A program made the position numbers and the translations under genes. Shown piece after piece: positions 43,175-53,308 of a stretch of DNA of 64,000 nucleotides (the first letter of the stretch is position 1; every line of letters starts with the position of its first letter). The notes under the pieces were generated by a model, which did not search any database, was not told where the DNA came from, and worked only from the letters and a program-made list of their open reading frames with translations. This DNA comes from Larkinella arboricola (lineage in GTDB: Bacteria > Bacteroidota > Bacteroidia > Cytophagales > Spirosomataceae): assembly GCF_003259745.1 (NCBI RefSeq), contig NZ_QLMC01000001.1, positions 1,054,001 through 1,118,000 on the forward strand, in the 5' to 3' direction.

Positions 43175-43372
43175 ATGAAAAAGCTGATCCTGTTCTTAGT
43201 GCTGGTTTGTTTTGGGCGTTTGTCGGCTTCGGCGATGGGCCACCCACACAACCTGTTTTCGGTGCATCAGAAAGCAAAGCAATATGCGCCGAAAAGCAAA
43301 GAAGGGCAGCGATCAGCTTGCCGCCTTTCAAAGCGATCCCTGATTGAATACGTCCGGGCACTGGCTGGTTAA
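43175..43372 (+). CDS. Small exported peptide of 65 residues
   Basis: Unrecognised. ATG at 43175 begins a clear signal peptide (MKKLILFLVLVCFGRLSASA) with a likely cut after Ala20. The mature part of about 45 residues is basic and polar (GHPHNLFSVHQKAKQYAP, KSKEGQRSACRLSKRSL) with one Cys. It lies 116 bases after the ATPase and 23 bases before the first permease on the same strand, so it should be in the same operon. It could be a partner, a substrate or signal of the exporter, or simply chance. The short length leaves real doubt that it is translated. Confidence 0.5.
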   Translation: MKKLILFLVLVCFGRLSASAMGHPHNLFSVHQKAKQYAPKSKEGQRSACRLSKRSLIEYVRALAG

Positions 43373-43395
43373 TCGTATTTCTTCATTTTCTCTCC

Positions 43396-45813
43396 ATGCT
43401 TCTTAACTACCTTAAAATTGCGCTGCGTAACCTGTGGAAACACAAAACGTTTGCGCTGGTCAACGTCATTGGCATGTCGGTAGCTTTTGCGAGCTGCCTT
43501 TTGCTGTTTCTGACGGCCTGGAACCAATTGTCCTTTGATGATTTTCAGGTGAACCGCGACCAGTTGTACATGGTGTACGAACAATCCGGACCCACCAACA
43601 AGTCGGGGGCAATGCCCGCTCCGCTGACCCCTGCGCTTCGGAAGGAATTGCCGGAAATCAAACATGCTACCCGGATTGTCAGCGGGGGCCGACTGGTTCA
43701 ATACCGTAATCAGGAGTTCGACAAGAACATTCAGTATGTTGATCCGGATTTCTTTGCCATGTTTTCGTTTCCGATACGGAAAGGCAACCCGGCAACGGCT
43801 TTGAACAGCCTGAGCAATGTCGTCATCAGCGAAAAGACGGCCGAAGCCCTTTTTGGAAAAACCGACCCCATTGGCAAGACGCTGTTGCTGCGTCAGGAAG
43901 AGGTCTGGAAACCGTTTGTCGTGTCGGGCGTCATTGCCGACGCCCCCGAAAATTCCAGCATCAGATTCGACATTCTGGCCCGGTTTGAAGCCTATCCGGA
44001 GTATCAGCCCAATAAAGATCAGTGGGATAATCAATTCCATACGGTTTACGTCCAGGTCGATCCGAAAGCAACCGAAGCGGCTCTGAAACAGCGACTCCGG
44101 CCGTTTGTCGCAAAGTATTACGCCAATTCGATTTTAAACCTGAAGCGCGATGGCGGACAACCCGACGAAAACGGGGATCTGACCAGTTTGCGGCTGTTAC
44201 CGTTCCGCGATCTGCATTTCGATACGGAAATTGGCGGGGGCAACAATTCGCCCATTAAACGGTCTTATCCAATTCTGCTGCTGGTTGTTGCCGGTTTTAT
44301 CGTGCTGATTGCCTGCATTAATTTCATCAATCTGTCAACGGCCCGCTCCATGACCCGCTCCCGCGAGGTTGGAATGCGGAAGGTGCTGGGGGCGCTAAAG
44401 CAGCAACTGGTACTCCAGTTCTGGGGAGAAGCCTTCATTCTGTGTCTGATCGCGCTGGTATTGGGCGGGCTGCTCGCCGTATCGCTGCTTAGTCAGTTTA
44501 ACGCGATTTTCCGGAGCCAAACCTCCTTCGACGACGTGTTTACGCCCGGCCTGCTGCTTTCAATGACAGCGGTTTTTGTGTTCATCACCTTCGTTGCCGG
44601 GGGGTATCCGGCCTTGTTCGTCTCGCGGCTGAACACCACCCAAATTCTGAAAGGCAAAGTCTCACTGGGCAAAACCGGCGCCGTCCGGAACACCCTGCTC
44701 ATCGTTCAGTTTGCCATCGCGACGTTCCTGATTGGCTGCACCATGATTGCGTGGCAACAGGTAACCTTTTTACGAAATATGCCGCTGGGCTACAACGAAA
44801 GCCAGGTGGTCAGCATCCCGGTGGGCGACCGGATCAACGGTCGGCAGGCGCTGAATCTGTTCCGCGACAAACTCGTTCAACAATCGAATGTATTGAGTGT
44901 TACGGGGGCATACAAGAACTTTGGCCGGGGCCTCGATGGCTCAACCTTTATATCCATTGTTGGATTTGATCACAAAAACCGTACGGTTCGTTCGCACTGG
45001 CAACCCGTCGATTATGATTACCTGAAAACGCTGGACATCAAGCTGCTGGCTGGTCGGGATTTCTCCCGTCAGTACGCAACAGATACCACCACCAGCGTCA
45101 TCATCAACGAAACGATGGCCAAACAACTGGGCGAGAAAAACCCGGTGGGAACCTTGTTGAACGTAGACGAGAACGCTCCGCCGATGCAGGTGATCGGGGT
45201 GGTAAAAGACTACCACCACGAGTCACTGAAGAAGACCATCCAGCCGAATACCCTGCTGATCAGCCACGACTGGCCCATTGCTTATATTCTGGTTAAAATC
45301 GCTCCAAATAATGTTCCGGCAACGATGGCTACGCTGAAGAAAGCCTGGGAAGAGGTGGCGCCCACGTCGGAGTTTCAGGGCAGTTTTCTGGACGAAAACA
45401 CCAACCGGCAATACCAGTCGGAGGAGCGAATGTCGAAGATGTTTATCAGCGCGGCTGTGATTGCTATTCTGCTCTCCTGCATGGGACTGTTTGCCATTGC
45501 GGTGATGATGATGGCGCAGCGGACCAAGGAAATCGGGGTCCGGAAAGTGCTCGGTGCGAGTGTGGGCAGCATTGTGGCCCTGCTCTCGAAAGACTTCCTG
45601 AAGCTGGTGTTGGTCGCCATTGTCATTGCTACGCCGGTGGCCTGGTGGATGATGGCGCAGTGGCTGGAAGAATACGCATTCAAGATCACGATTGAGTGGT
45701 GGGTGTTTGCGCTGGCGGGTTTGCTGGCCATCCTGATCGCATTGGCAACGGTCAGCTTCCAAAGCATCAAAGCCGCTTTAACCAATCCGGTAACCTCACT
45801 TCGTTCGGAATGA
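43396..45813 (+). CDS. FtsX/MacB-type ABC permease, array member 1
   Basis: An 805-residue double permease. Order: N-terminal MLLNYLKIALRNLWKHK and helix 1, a first MacB-type periplasmic domain (about 45-285), three to four helices with RSREVGMRKVLGALKQQLVL. A second periplasmic domain (about 455-675) and three more helices with QRTKEIGVRKVLGASVGSIV follow. The tail is ALTNPVTSLRSE. Each conserved RxxEVGxRKVxGA loop is the coupling loop that meets the ATPase, so one chain carries two coupled halves, like LolC and LolE joined. It starts the nine-gene array. A 41-base stretch (45697-45737) is identical to part of array member 3. Confidence 0.93.
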   Translation: MLLNYLKIALRNLWKHKTFALVNVIGMSVAFASCLLLFLTAWNQLSFDDFQVNRDQLYMVYEQSGPTNKSGAMPAPLTPALRKELPEIKHATRIVSGGRLVQYRNQEFDKNIQYVDPDFFAMFSFPIRKGNPATALNSLSNVVISEKTAEALFGKTDPIGKTLLLRQEEVWKPFVVSGVIADAPENSSIRFDILARFEAYPEYQPNKDQWDNQFHTVYVQVDPKATEAALKQRLRPFVAKYYANSILNLKRDGGQPDENGDLTSLRLLPFRDLHFDTEIGGGNNSPIKRSYPILLLVVAGFIVLIACINFINLSTARSMTRSREVGMRKVLGALKQQLVLQFWGEAFILCLIALVLGGLLAVSLLSQFNAIFRSQTSFDDVFTPGLLLSMTAVFVFITFVAGGYPALFVSRLNTTQILKGKVSLGKTGAVRNTLLIVQFAIATFLIGCTMIAWQQVTFLRNMPLGYNESQVVSIPVGDRINGRQALNLFRDKLVQQSNVLSVTGAYKNFGRGLDGSTFISIVGFDHKNRTVRSHWQPVDYDYLKTLDIKLLAGRDFSRQYATDTTTSVIINETMAKQLGEKNPVGTLLNVDENAPPMQVIGVVKDYHHESLKKTIQPNTLLISHDWPIAYILVKIAPNNVPATMATLKKAWEEVAPTSEFQGSFLDENTNRQYQSEERMSKMFISAAVIAILLSCMGLFAIAVMMMAQRTKEIGVRKVLGASVGSIVALLSKDFLKLVLVAIVIATPVAWWMMAQWLEEYAFKITIEWWVFALAGLLAILIALATVSFQSIKAALTNPVTSLRSE

Positions 45814-45875
45814 GGAATTAAGAAATGATGTGTTGGCCGACGTAACCACAAGCTTCACTTATAACTAACAACAAC

Positions 45876-48272
45876 ATGCTAACGAACTACTTGAAAATCG
45901 CCTGGCGGAACCTGCTGCGCAACTGGGGATTCTCGGCCATTAACGTCTTAGGGCTAACGGTCGGGGTGACGGCCTGCCTGCTGATTAGTCTGTACGTGCG
46001 GCATGAGTTGAGCTATGACCAGTTTCACCAAAAGGCCAGTCGGGTTTACCGGCTCGTTACGGACATTAAAACGCCAACCGAAACCATTAACACGGAATCT
46101 ACGGCCTTTGCCATGGCGAATGCCGTCAAAACCGGATTGCCGGAAGTTGAACAGGCCGTTCGGTTGCTGAACCGGGGCATGCTGGTGCAGCGGGGGGAAC
46201 ACAAATTTCAGGAAGACCGCCTGTTGTATGCCGACTCGGCTTTCTTCCAGGTCTTTTCCTTTCCGTTGCTCAAAGGCAATCCGCAGACGGCGCTGGTGGC
46301 TCCGTTTAGCGTGGTGCTGACCGAAAAAGCGGCTTTAAAATATTTTGGTAACGAAGATCCCATTGGAAAAGCCCTGATGCTCGACGGGCAGAACAGCGCA
46401 ACTGTTACCGGGGTGGTGGCCGATGTGCCGGATAATTCCCATGTCAAATTCGACATCCTCGTTTCCATGGCAACGCTGACCAGAACGTTTGCGCCCGGTA
46501 TTGATGAGCAGTGGGGGAATTTTGGCCCTATTACCTATCTCTTGCTGAAAGAACATACGAATGCCGCAGTAGTAACATCCCGACTGCCGGATTTGCTGGA
46601 ACGCCGGGCGGGATCGTTCATGAAACAAAACAAAATGCAGTTTACCCTCTTGCTGGAGCCGCTCACCGATGTGTACCTGCGCTCACCCCGGCATACACAG
46701 GGAACCGAAGGCGGTAGTCTAACGAACATCTATGTTTTCTCGATTGTGGCCGGTTTTATTCTGCTGATTGCCTGCATCAACTTCATGAATCTTGTCATTG
46801 CCCGGTCGTCGGAACGGGCCAAGGAGGTGGGTGTCCGCAAGGTTGTCGGCGCAGTTCGTAGCCAGTTGACGGGACAGTTTCTGAGTGAATCCGTTCTGCT
46901 AAGCTTTATTGCGTTTATCCTGGCCGGTATTCTGTGCGAATTGTTACTACCGGCTTTCAATACCCTGTCGGGTAAAATCATCAGCCACAGTCTGTTTACC
47001 GACGGAACCTACTGGCTTACGCTGCTGGGTTTAGCGGCTTTGGTGGGTGGTTTCGCCGGGATTTATCCGGCGCTGGTGTTGTCCAGCTTCAAGCCGATTG
47101 CGGTTCTCAAGGGGCGTTTCGTAAGCAGTTCACAGGGTATTTTACTCCGCCGTACCCTGGTCGTCGTGCAGTTCATGATTTCGGTTTCGTTGACGATCGG
47201 GACGCTGGTGGCTTATCGTCAGTTGAATTTTATGCGCAACCAGCAACTGGGTTTCCAGAAAGATCAGACGCTGGTGGTGAGCCTGCCCGACCGGGATTAC
47301 ATGCTGAAAAACCAGCGGGCACTTCGAAACCAGATGGCGACCCTGCCCGGTGTGCAGGCTGTGGCCGTTTCGTCACACCTGCCCGGTGGCGGTAGTCTGG
47401 GTGCCTATACCGAGATTGAGAACACGATGGGCGAGATGCAGGCGGCCAACATGGGGCTGTATTCCGTCGATTTTGATTTCCTGCCGCAATACGGCGTGAA
47501 GGTGGTTGCCGGACGGGTTTTCTCACCGAAATTTTCAACCGACTCAACCCAGGCGCTGGTCATCAACGAAGCCGCGGCCCGGGCGTTGGGCTACCATTCA
47601 CCCGATCAGATTATTGGCAAACGGTTTTCGCAATGGGGCCGAAAAGGGCAGATCATTGGTGTCGTCAAGGACTTTCATACCAGTTCGTTGCGGGAGAGAA
47701 TCGAGCCGCTCACGCTGCGCATCGAACCCAGTGACTTTTCGCTTTTTTCCCTGAAAGTCAAAGGTGTCGATGTAACAAAAACCATCCGGGCGTTGGAGCG
47801 CTTCTGGAAAACCGCCGTGCCGCAGCGGCCTTTCGATTATTACTTTCTCGATCAGGCATTCGATAAGCAATACCGGGCTGAAGAACGGTTTGGGAAGCTG
47901 TTTCTCTACTTTTCGGGACTGGCTATTTTCATTGCCTGTCTGGGATTGTTTGGCCTGACTTCGTACACAACGGTCCAACGAACCAAGGAAATTGGGGTGC
48001 GCAAAGTACTGGGAGCGTCGGTGCCCAGCATTGTTCTGCTGCTGTCCAAAGACTTTTTAAAACTGGTTTTAATAGCCGTTATTCTGGCGTCTCCGGTGGC
48101 CTGGTGGGCGATGGATACTTGGTTGCGGGATTTCGCGTACCGAATTAACGTCGAGTGGTGGATTCTGGTGCTGGCGGGCGTACTGGCCATTGCCATCGCG
48201 TTTCTAACGGTTTCCTTCCAGTCCATCAAAGCGGCTTTAACCAATCCAGTGAAGAGTTTAAGAACGGAATAA
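45876..48272 (+). CDS. FtsX/MacB-type ABC permease, array member 2
   Basis: A 798-residue double permease. MLTNYLKIAWRNLLRNWGFS leads helix 1, followed by ELSYDQFHQKASRVYRL at the start of periplasmic domain 1. The first FtsX half has RAKEVGVRKVVGAVRSQLTG, the second QRTKEIGVRKVLGASVPSIV and LLLSKDFLKLVLIAVILASP. The tail is ALTNPVKSLRTE. The first 15 bases of the gene equal those of array member 9. The second periplasmic domain (NRAL-like QRALRNQMATLPGVQAVAVS) differs strongly from the other members, which suggests different cargo or sensing. It lies 62 bases after member 1. Confidence 0.93.
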   Translation: MLTNYLKIAWRNLLRNWGFSAINVLGLTVGVTACLLISLYVRHELSYDQFHQKASRVYRLVTDIKTPTETINTESTAFAMANAVKTGLPEVEQAVRLLNRGMLVQRGEHKFQEDRLLYADSAFFQVFSFPLLKGNPQTALVAPFSVVLTEKAALKYFGNEDPIGKALMLDGQNSATVTGVVADVPDNSHVKFDILVSMATLTRTFAPGIDEQWGNFGPITYLLLKEHTNAAVVTSRLPDLLERRAGSFMKQNKMQFTLLLEPLTDVYLRSPRHTQGTEGGSLTNIYVFSIVAGFILLIACINFMNLVIARSSERAKEVGVRKVVGAVRSQLTGQFLSESVLLSFIAFILAGILCELLLPAFNTLSGKIISHSLFTDGTYWLTLLGLAALVGGFAGIYPALVLSSFKPIAVLKGRFVSSSQGILLRRTLVVVQFMISVSLTIGTLVAYRQLNFMRNQQLGFQKDQTLVVSLPDRDYMLKNQRALRNQMATLPGVQAVAVSSHLPGGGSLGAYTEIENTMGEMQAANMGLYSVDFDFLPQYGVKVVAGRVFSPKFSTDSTQALVINEAAARALGYHSPDQIIGKRFSQWGRKGQIIGVVKDFHTSSLRERIEPLTLRIEPSDFSLFSLKVKGVDVTKTIRALERFWKTAVPQRPFDYYFLDQAFDKQYRAEERFGKLFLYFSGLAIFIACLGLFGLTSYTTVQRTKEIGVRKVLGASVPSIVLLLSKDFLKLVLIAVILASPVAWWAMDTWLRDFAYRINVEWWILVLAGVLAIAIAFLTVSFQSIKAALTNPVKSLRTE

Positions 48273-48312
48273 AATTATCTAAACCCTTCCGCCAACCGGT
48301 CCGACAACAACT

Positions 48313-50685
48313 ATGCTACGTAACTACTTCAAAACTGCCTGGCGCGGTCTTCTCAACAGCAAAGGCTATTCGGCCATTAACATTGGCGGGCTGGCCGTGG
48401 CGCTGGGCATCGGTATTCTACTGCTCTGGTGGGTGAAAGACGAACTTAGCTTTGACCGTTTTCACACCCACAGCGACCGGATTTACCGCATTAACGGCAG
48501 CTTCGGATCGAGCGAGTCGCAGCAGTTTTCGGGGCAGATTGTCGCTCCGGTAGCGGCCTATGCCCGGAAAAACATGCCGAATGTGGAGGATGCCGTGCGG
48601 GTTGTGGATAGTTACGATATGTCGCCTTTCAAAGTGCAGGATAAAACGCTCGTGGAAGAACGAGCGATGTACGTCGATCCGGCATTTTTTACCTTTTTCA
48701 ATTTTGAATTCATCAAGGGAAACCGGGCGCGGCCGTTCCCGGACTTGCAGTCGGTTATCCTGACGGAATCGGCGGCAGTACGGTATTTCGGGCAAACGGA
48801 TGCCGTCGGGAAAGTGCTGTATTCCGTTTCCAAGAAGCAGAACTATGTCGTCAGCGGGATTATGCGGGATTTTCCGGACAACTCCAGCATCCGGGGTAAT
48901 ATGCTATTTCCGCTGGAACTTGTCGCCAAAGCCTATCAGCCGAACGATTACTGGAAGTCAATGGACTCAGATTGGGGTAACTGGTACGCCAGAACGTTTG
49001 TCCGCGTTGATCCAAAAGCCGATCTGGACAAAATTGCCAAAACGCTGACCGACGTTCATCACGCCAGCAATCAGTATGACCAGGTGACGGTATACCGCCT
49101 GCAACCGCTGAAAGACATTCACCTCTACCGGCCCGACGGTACGCCGGGAGCCATGCAGGAAGTTAAAATGATGGGTATTGTCGCCCTTGTTCTGCTGGCC
49201 ATTGGCTGCATCAATTACGTGAATCTGGCGACGGCGCGGGCCACGCAACGGGCCAGGGAGGTGAGCGTTCGGAAAGTCGTCGGCGCGGGCCGTGAACACC
49301 TGATTGGTCAGTTTCTGGCGGAGTCGCTGCTGATTTTCGTGATGGCTCTGGTGGGAGCAATAGCCCTGCTCAAAGGGCTGGAATCGACCTATCAGGAGCT
49401 GGCGGGCAAGTCACAGCCTTTTTCGCTGCTCGATCCGCAGGTCTGGCTGGTGCTGGTTGGGGCGCTGGCGTTCACGCTGGCGGTTGCGGGAATCTATCCG
49501 GCGGTGGTCCTGTCGTCGTTTGAGCCGCTGAAGGTGTTGCGCGGCAAAATGGCGACGGGTGGTAAAGGTGTAACATTCCGGCAAACGCTGGTCATCGTCC
49601 AGTTTGCTTTCTCAACGGCGTTGATCGTGGGGACGCTCATCATCGGCAACCAATTGCGGTTTTTGCGGGAACGTAATTTAGGCTACGACCGTGACAACAC
49701 CTTTGCGTTCTGGATGACCGGAGAAATGGCGAAGCATTATGATGCGGTAAAAACCGAGTTGCTGCGTCAGCCAAGTGTGCGGGGTGTAACGGCTTCCAAC
49801 AACAATCTGCTGAGTATCGGCAACAGCACCGGCGATACGGACTGGGAGGGGAAGCCTAAAAATAGCATGTTCATTGTCAGTCGGATGCAGGTGGAAAAAG
49901 ACTTTATTTCGTCTTTCGGGCTGAAGATGGCGTACGGTGAAACGTTTACCGGCTCGCCCGCCGATTCGATGCACTACATCCTGAACGAAACCGCCGTGAA
50001 AAAGGCCGGGATCAAAAAACCGATTGGCAAAAGCTTTACGTTGGGGCAGACCAAAGGCATCATCATTGGCGTCATCAAGGATTTTCATTTTGCCTCCCTG
50101 CGCCAGAAAGTGGAACCGGCGGTTTTTTACTACCGTCCTAACAACAACTTAAGCCGGATTTACATCAAAACCACCGGCCTCGATGCTCCCAAAGCCGTGG
50201 CCGCAGCCGAAAAGCTCTGGAAGCAGTACAGCCCGGATTATCCATTCGAATACCAGTTTATGGATGTGCAGTACAACGAAATGTATAAATCGGAGCAGCG
50301 GACGGGTCAGTTGTTCAACTTCTTTGCGGGCATCACAATCTTGGTTTCCTGCCTGGGTTTATTCGGGCTGGCTACCTTCACGGCTCAGCAGCGGACGAAA
50401 GAAATCGGTATCCGCAAGGTGCTGGGCGCGTCGGTGACGGGCATTGTGGCCCTGCTCTCGAAAGACTTTCTGAAACTGGTAGTGATTGGAATTGTCATTG
50501 CTTCACCCATCGCGTGGTGGATGATGAGCCAGTGGTTAACGGAGTTTGCCTATAAAATTGACCTGGACTGGTGGGTGTTTGCGCTGGCGGGTTTGCTGGC
50601 CATCCTGATTGCGTTCGCAACCGTGAGTTTTCAGAGCATCCGGGCCGCCCTGATGAACCCGGTTCGCTCGCTGCGCTCGGAATAA
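48313..50685 (+). CDS. FtsX/MacB-type ABC permease, array member 3
   Basis: A 790-residue double permease. MLRNYFKTAWRGLLNSKGYS, then LGIGILLLWWVKDELSFDRF, opens periplasmic domain 1. Coupling loops are RAREVSVRKVVGAGREHLIG in the first half and QRTKEIGIRKVLGASVTGIV in the second. The end AALMNPVRSLRSE is shared with member 5. Bases 50569-50609 are identical to member 1. The 40-base gap before it is short enough for one message, while the 97-base gap after it contains a perfect 17-bp inverted repeat that may reduce read-through to later members. Confidence 0.93.
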   Translation: MLRNYFKTAWRGLLNSKGYSAINIGGLAVALGIGILLLWWVKDELSFDRFHTHSDRIYRINGSFGSSESQQFSGQIVAPVAAYARKNMPNVEDAVRVVDSYDMSPFKVQDKTLVEERAMYVDPAFFTFFNFEFIKGNRARPFPDLQSVILTESAAVRYFGQTDAVGKVLYSVSKKQNYVVSGIMRDFPDNSSIRGNMLFPLELVAKAYQPNDYWKSMDSDWGNWYARTFVRVDPKADLDKIAKTLTDVHHASNQYDQVTVYRLQPLKDIHLYRPDGTPGAMQEVKMMGIVALVLLAIGCINYVNLATARATQRAREVSVRKVVGAGREHLIGQFLAESLLIFVMALVGAIALLKGLESTYQELAGKSQPFSLLDPQVWLVLVGALAFTLAVAGIYPAVVLSSFEPLKVLRGKMATGGKGVTFRQTLVIVQFAFSTALIVGTLIIGNQLRFLRERNLGYDRDNTFAFWMTGEMAKHYDAVKTELLRQPSVRGVTASNNNLLSIGNSTGDTDWEGKPKNSMFIVSRMQVEKDFISSFGLKMAYGETFTGSPADSMHYILNETAVKKAGIKKPIGKSFTLGQTKGIIIGVIKDFHFASLRQKVEPAVFYYRPNNNLSRIYIKTTGLDAPKAVAAAEKLWKQYSPDYPFEYQFMDVQYNEMYKSEQRTGQLFNFFAGITILVSCLGLFGLATFTAQQRTKEIGIRKVLGASVTGIVALLSKDFLKLVVIGIVIASPIAWWMMSQWLTEFAYKIDLDWWVFALAGLLAILIAFATVSFQSIRAALMNPVRSLRSE

Positions 50686-50703
50686 AGAATTCGGAATGCT
50701 GAA

Positions 50704-50764
50704 TTATGAGTGAAGAATTAGAAATGAATAATGCGTCAGCCAACTCTTAATTCTTCACTCATAA
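50704..50764. repeat. 17-bp perfect inverted repeat between array members 3 and 4
   Basis: TTATGAGTGAAGAATTA (50704-50720) is exactly complementary to 50748-50764, with a 27-base loop. A weaker relative is visible between members 5 and 6 (about 55733-55796). There is no clear T run after the right arm, so the role may be mRNA processing or attenuation rather than a full terminator. Confidence 0.7.
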
Positions 50765-50782
50765 CTCCTAACTCTCCAATGT

Positions 50783-53251
50783 ATGCTGAGGAATTATCTG
50801 AAAATTGCCATCCGCAATCTGCTGAGAAGCAAGTCGTTCTCAGCTATCAACATCCTGGGGCTGTCGGTCGGGATGACGTGCTGCCTGCTGCTGCTGCTCT
50901 ATGTCCGGAGTGAGATGTCATTCGACAAGCACCACCAGCATGCCCGTGAACTATACCTGCTGGGGCAGGAGTCGCGCGTTGGGCAGGGCAAAGGAGAGAT
51001 GTGGCCCTCCATATCGGCTCCCTACGCGTTTGCGCTAAAATCCGAATTTCCGGAAATTGAACAGGCAACCCGGCTCTGGGTCAACATGATCGACGGGAAG
51101 GCGCTGTTGCAGGTGCGGGAAGGAGGCAAGGCGCTGAAATCGTTTTATGAAACCAGAGGCTACCAGGTGGACTCTACCTTCTTCGACCTGTTTTCGTACG
51201 AGTTTACCGAAGGCAGCGCCCGCACCGCGCTGGTAGACCGGAACTCGGTGGTCCTGTCGGAAGACATGGCGTATAAGCTGTTTGGCGATACTCCGGCGCT
51301 GAACAAACTGATTCGCATCAGCGGCACGATGGGGGGAGGAGAAGATTTTAAGGTAACGGGTGTTTACCGCGACGAAAGCGCCCGTTCGCACATCGACGCG
51401 CGGTTTTTTTTGCCGCTTTACTCCGGTTGGGTCGGCAACTTTCTGCGGAATGAAAGGCTGGATTTCGCCAGCAACAATATGTTTACGACCTACCTGCGGT
51501 TACGCCCCGGAACCGACGTGCAACAGTTGGAAAAGAAACTGCCCGCGTTTGTGGAAAAGTACGCCCGCAACGACCTGAAAATGGTAGGGTTCAATAAACG
51601 GCTGTTCCTGGCTCCGGTGCCGGACCTGCATCTTTACCACGATTTCAAAACCGTGGTCACCCCCACCAACACCACAACCTACCTGTATATTCTGGCGTCG
51701 ATTGCGCTGTTTACACTCTTGATTGCCTGTATCAACTTCATGAACCTCTCGACGGCCCGCTCGGCCAAACGCGCGGCTGAGGTGGGCATCCGGAAGGTCA
51801 TGGGCGCCGAACGGGGCGCTTTGATCGGGCAGTTTCTGGGCGAGTCGATGGTGCTGGCGTTGCTGGCCCTGTTTATAGCCCTGGGAATGGTTGCGCTTCT
51901 CCTGCCGGTGTTCAACCAGTTGACCGATAAGACGTTGCACCTGTCCGAGCTTTTCGAACTGCGAATCATTCTGGCCTTTCTGGGTTTAGCCATGCTGACG
52001 GGGCTGCTGGCCGGTAGTTACCCGGCGCTCTATCTGTCGCTGTTCAATCCGGCACAGGTGCTGAAGGCGGGGACCAGCAGCGGCAAGGTTACCAACATGC
52101 TGTCGGCTACGGCCCTGCGTCGCGGGCTGGTGGTGTTTCAGTTTGTCATCTCGGTCGGGCTGGTCCTGGCCACGTTTGTCATTCAGGAACAGATGCGGTT
52201 TCTACGGAATAAGTCGCTGGGTTTCACGCAGGATCAGCAGATTGCCATTCCGCTCCGCAGCAGCGAATCCCGCGGTATTTATACGACTTACCGCAACGAA
52301 ATCCTGCGCAACAATCAGGTGGCGTCGGCTGCCGGAACGCAGTATTATCCGGGCATTGTCAATGCCAGCGACTTTATGTTGTATAAACCCGAGCAGAGCG
52401 TGGCCAACGCCCAGAGTATCAAAACCAACTGGGTCGATTACGATTTTCTGCAAACGATGGGTTTCCAGCTGGTAGCCGGGCGGTTGTTTTCGCGTCAGTT
52501 TCCCGGCGATACGGCCAACCGCATGGTGGTCAACGAAGTGACGCTACGGAAGTTGCAGATACCGCTTCAGAAAGCCATTGGCCAGAAGCTGAACTTCGAC
52601 TGGCAGGGCCAGACGCATCAGTACGAAATTGTGGGCGTGCTGAAAGATTTTCACTACGAAAACCTGCACCAGACCATTGAACCCTACGGGTTTATGCTGA
52701 ACAATCGGCCCAATTACAACTACATCATTGTGCATGTCAACACGGCCAATATGGAGCAGGTGCTGGGTTTTCTGGAACAGAAATGGAAATCGCTACGGTC
52801 CGACGAACCGTTTGAATACTCGTTTCTGAACGAAGATTTTCAGAAAAACTACCAGGCCGAGGCCCGGACTTCGCGGATTGTGGGCTATTTCACGGCCATC
52901 TCTATCCTGATTTCGTGCCTGGGGCTGTTCGGGCTGGCGGCTTTCGCGGCCCAGCAGCGGACGAAGGAGATCGGCGTGCGCAAAGTGCTGGGCGCGTCGG
53001 TGGCTAACATTGTCTTGCTGCTTTCCAAAGATTTTCTGAAACTGGTCATTGTCGCCATCCTGATTGCCTCACCGATTGCGTGGTGGGCCATGAATGAGTG
53101 GCTCCAGGATTTTGCCTACAAAATTGCCATTCCGTGGTGGGTGTTCCTTGTCGCCGGTGCGCTGGCCCTGCTAATCGCATTCATTACCGTCAGTTTCCAG
53201 AGCATCAAAGCCGCGTTGATGAATCCGGTAAAAAGTTTAAAAACGGAGTAG
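50783..53251 (+). CDS. FtsX/MacB-type ABC permease, array member 4
   Basis: The longest member, 822 residues. MLRNYLKIAIRNLLRSKSFS and CCLLLLLYVRSEMSFDKHHQ begin it. Periplasmic domain 1 is larger than in the others, with added sequence such as ARSHIDARFFLPLYSGWVG. Coupling loops are RAAEVGIRKVMGAERGALIG and QRTKEIGVRKVLGASVANIV. The tail is AALMNPVKSLKTE, shared with member 8. The block encoding SIKAALMNP is identical over 29 bases with member 6. The 97-base gap upstream carries the 17-bp inverted repeat. Confidence 0.93.
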   Translation: MLRNYLKIAIRNLLRSKSFSAINILGLSVGMTCCLLLLLYVRSEMSFDKHHQHARELYLLGQESRVGQGKGEMWPSISAPYAFALKSEFPEIEQATRLWVNMIDGKALLQVREGGKALKSFYETRGYQVDSTFFDLFSYEFTEGSARTALVDRNSVVLSEDMAYKLFGDTPALNKLIRISGTMGGGEDFKVTGVYRDESARSHIDARFFLPLYSGWVGNFLRNERLDFASNNMFTTYLRLRPGTDVQQLEKKLPAFVEKYARNDLKMVGFNKRLFLAPVPDLHLYHDFKTVVTPTNTTTYLYILASIALFTLLIACINFMNLSTARSAKRAAEVGIRKVMGAERGALIGQFLGESMVLALLALFIALGMVALLLPVFNQLTDKTLHLSELFELRIILAFLGLAMLTGLLAGSYPALYLSLFNPAQVLKAGTSSGKVTNMLSATALRRGLVVFQFVISVGLVLATFVIQEQMRFLRNKSLGFTQDQQIAIPLRSSESRGIYTTYRNEILRNNQVASAAGTQYYPGIVNASDFMLYKPEQSVANAQSIKTNWVDYDFLQTMGFQLVAGRLFSRQFPGDTANRMVVNEVTLRKLQIPLQKAIGQKLNFDWQGQTHQYEIVGVLKDFHYENLHQTIEPYGFMLNNRPNYNYIIVHVNTANMEQVLGFLEQKWKSLRSDEPFEYSFLNEDFQKNYQAEARTSRIVGYFTAISILISCLGLFGLAAFAAQQRTKEIGVRKVLGASVANIVLLLSKDFLKLVIVAILIASPIAWWAMNEWLQDFAYKIAIPWWVFLVAGALALLIAFITVSFQSIKAALMNPVKSLKTE

Positions 53252-53308
53252 AGTAAGTAGCATATCAATCTCTATCTCGTTTTCCTCCATTGCTTTAAAC
53301 CTTCTCAA

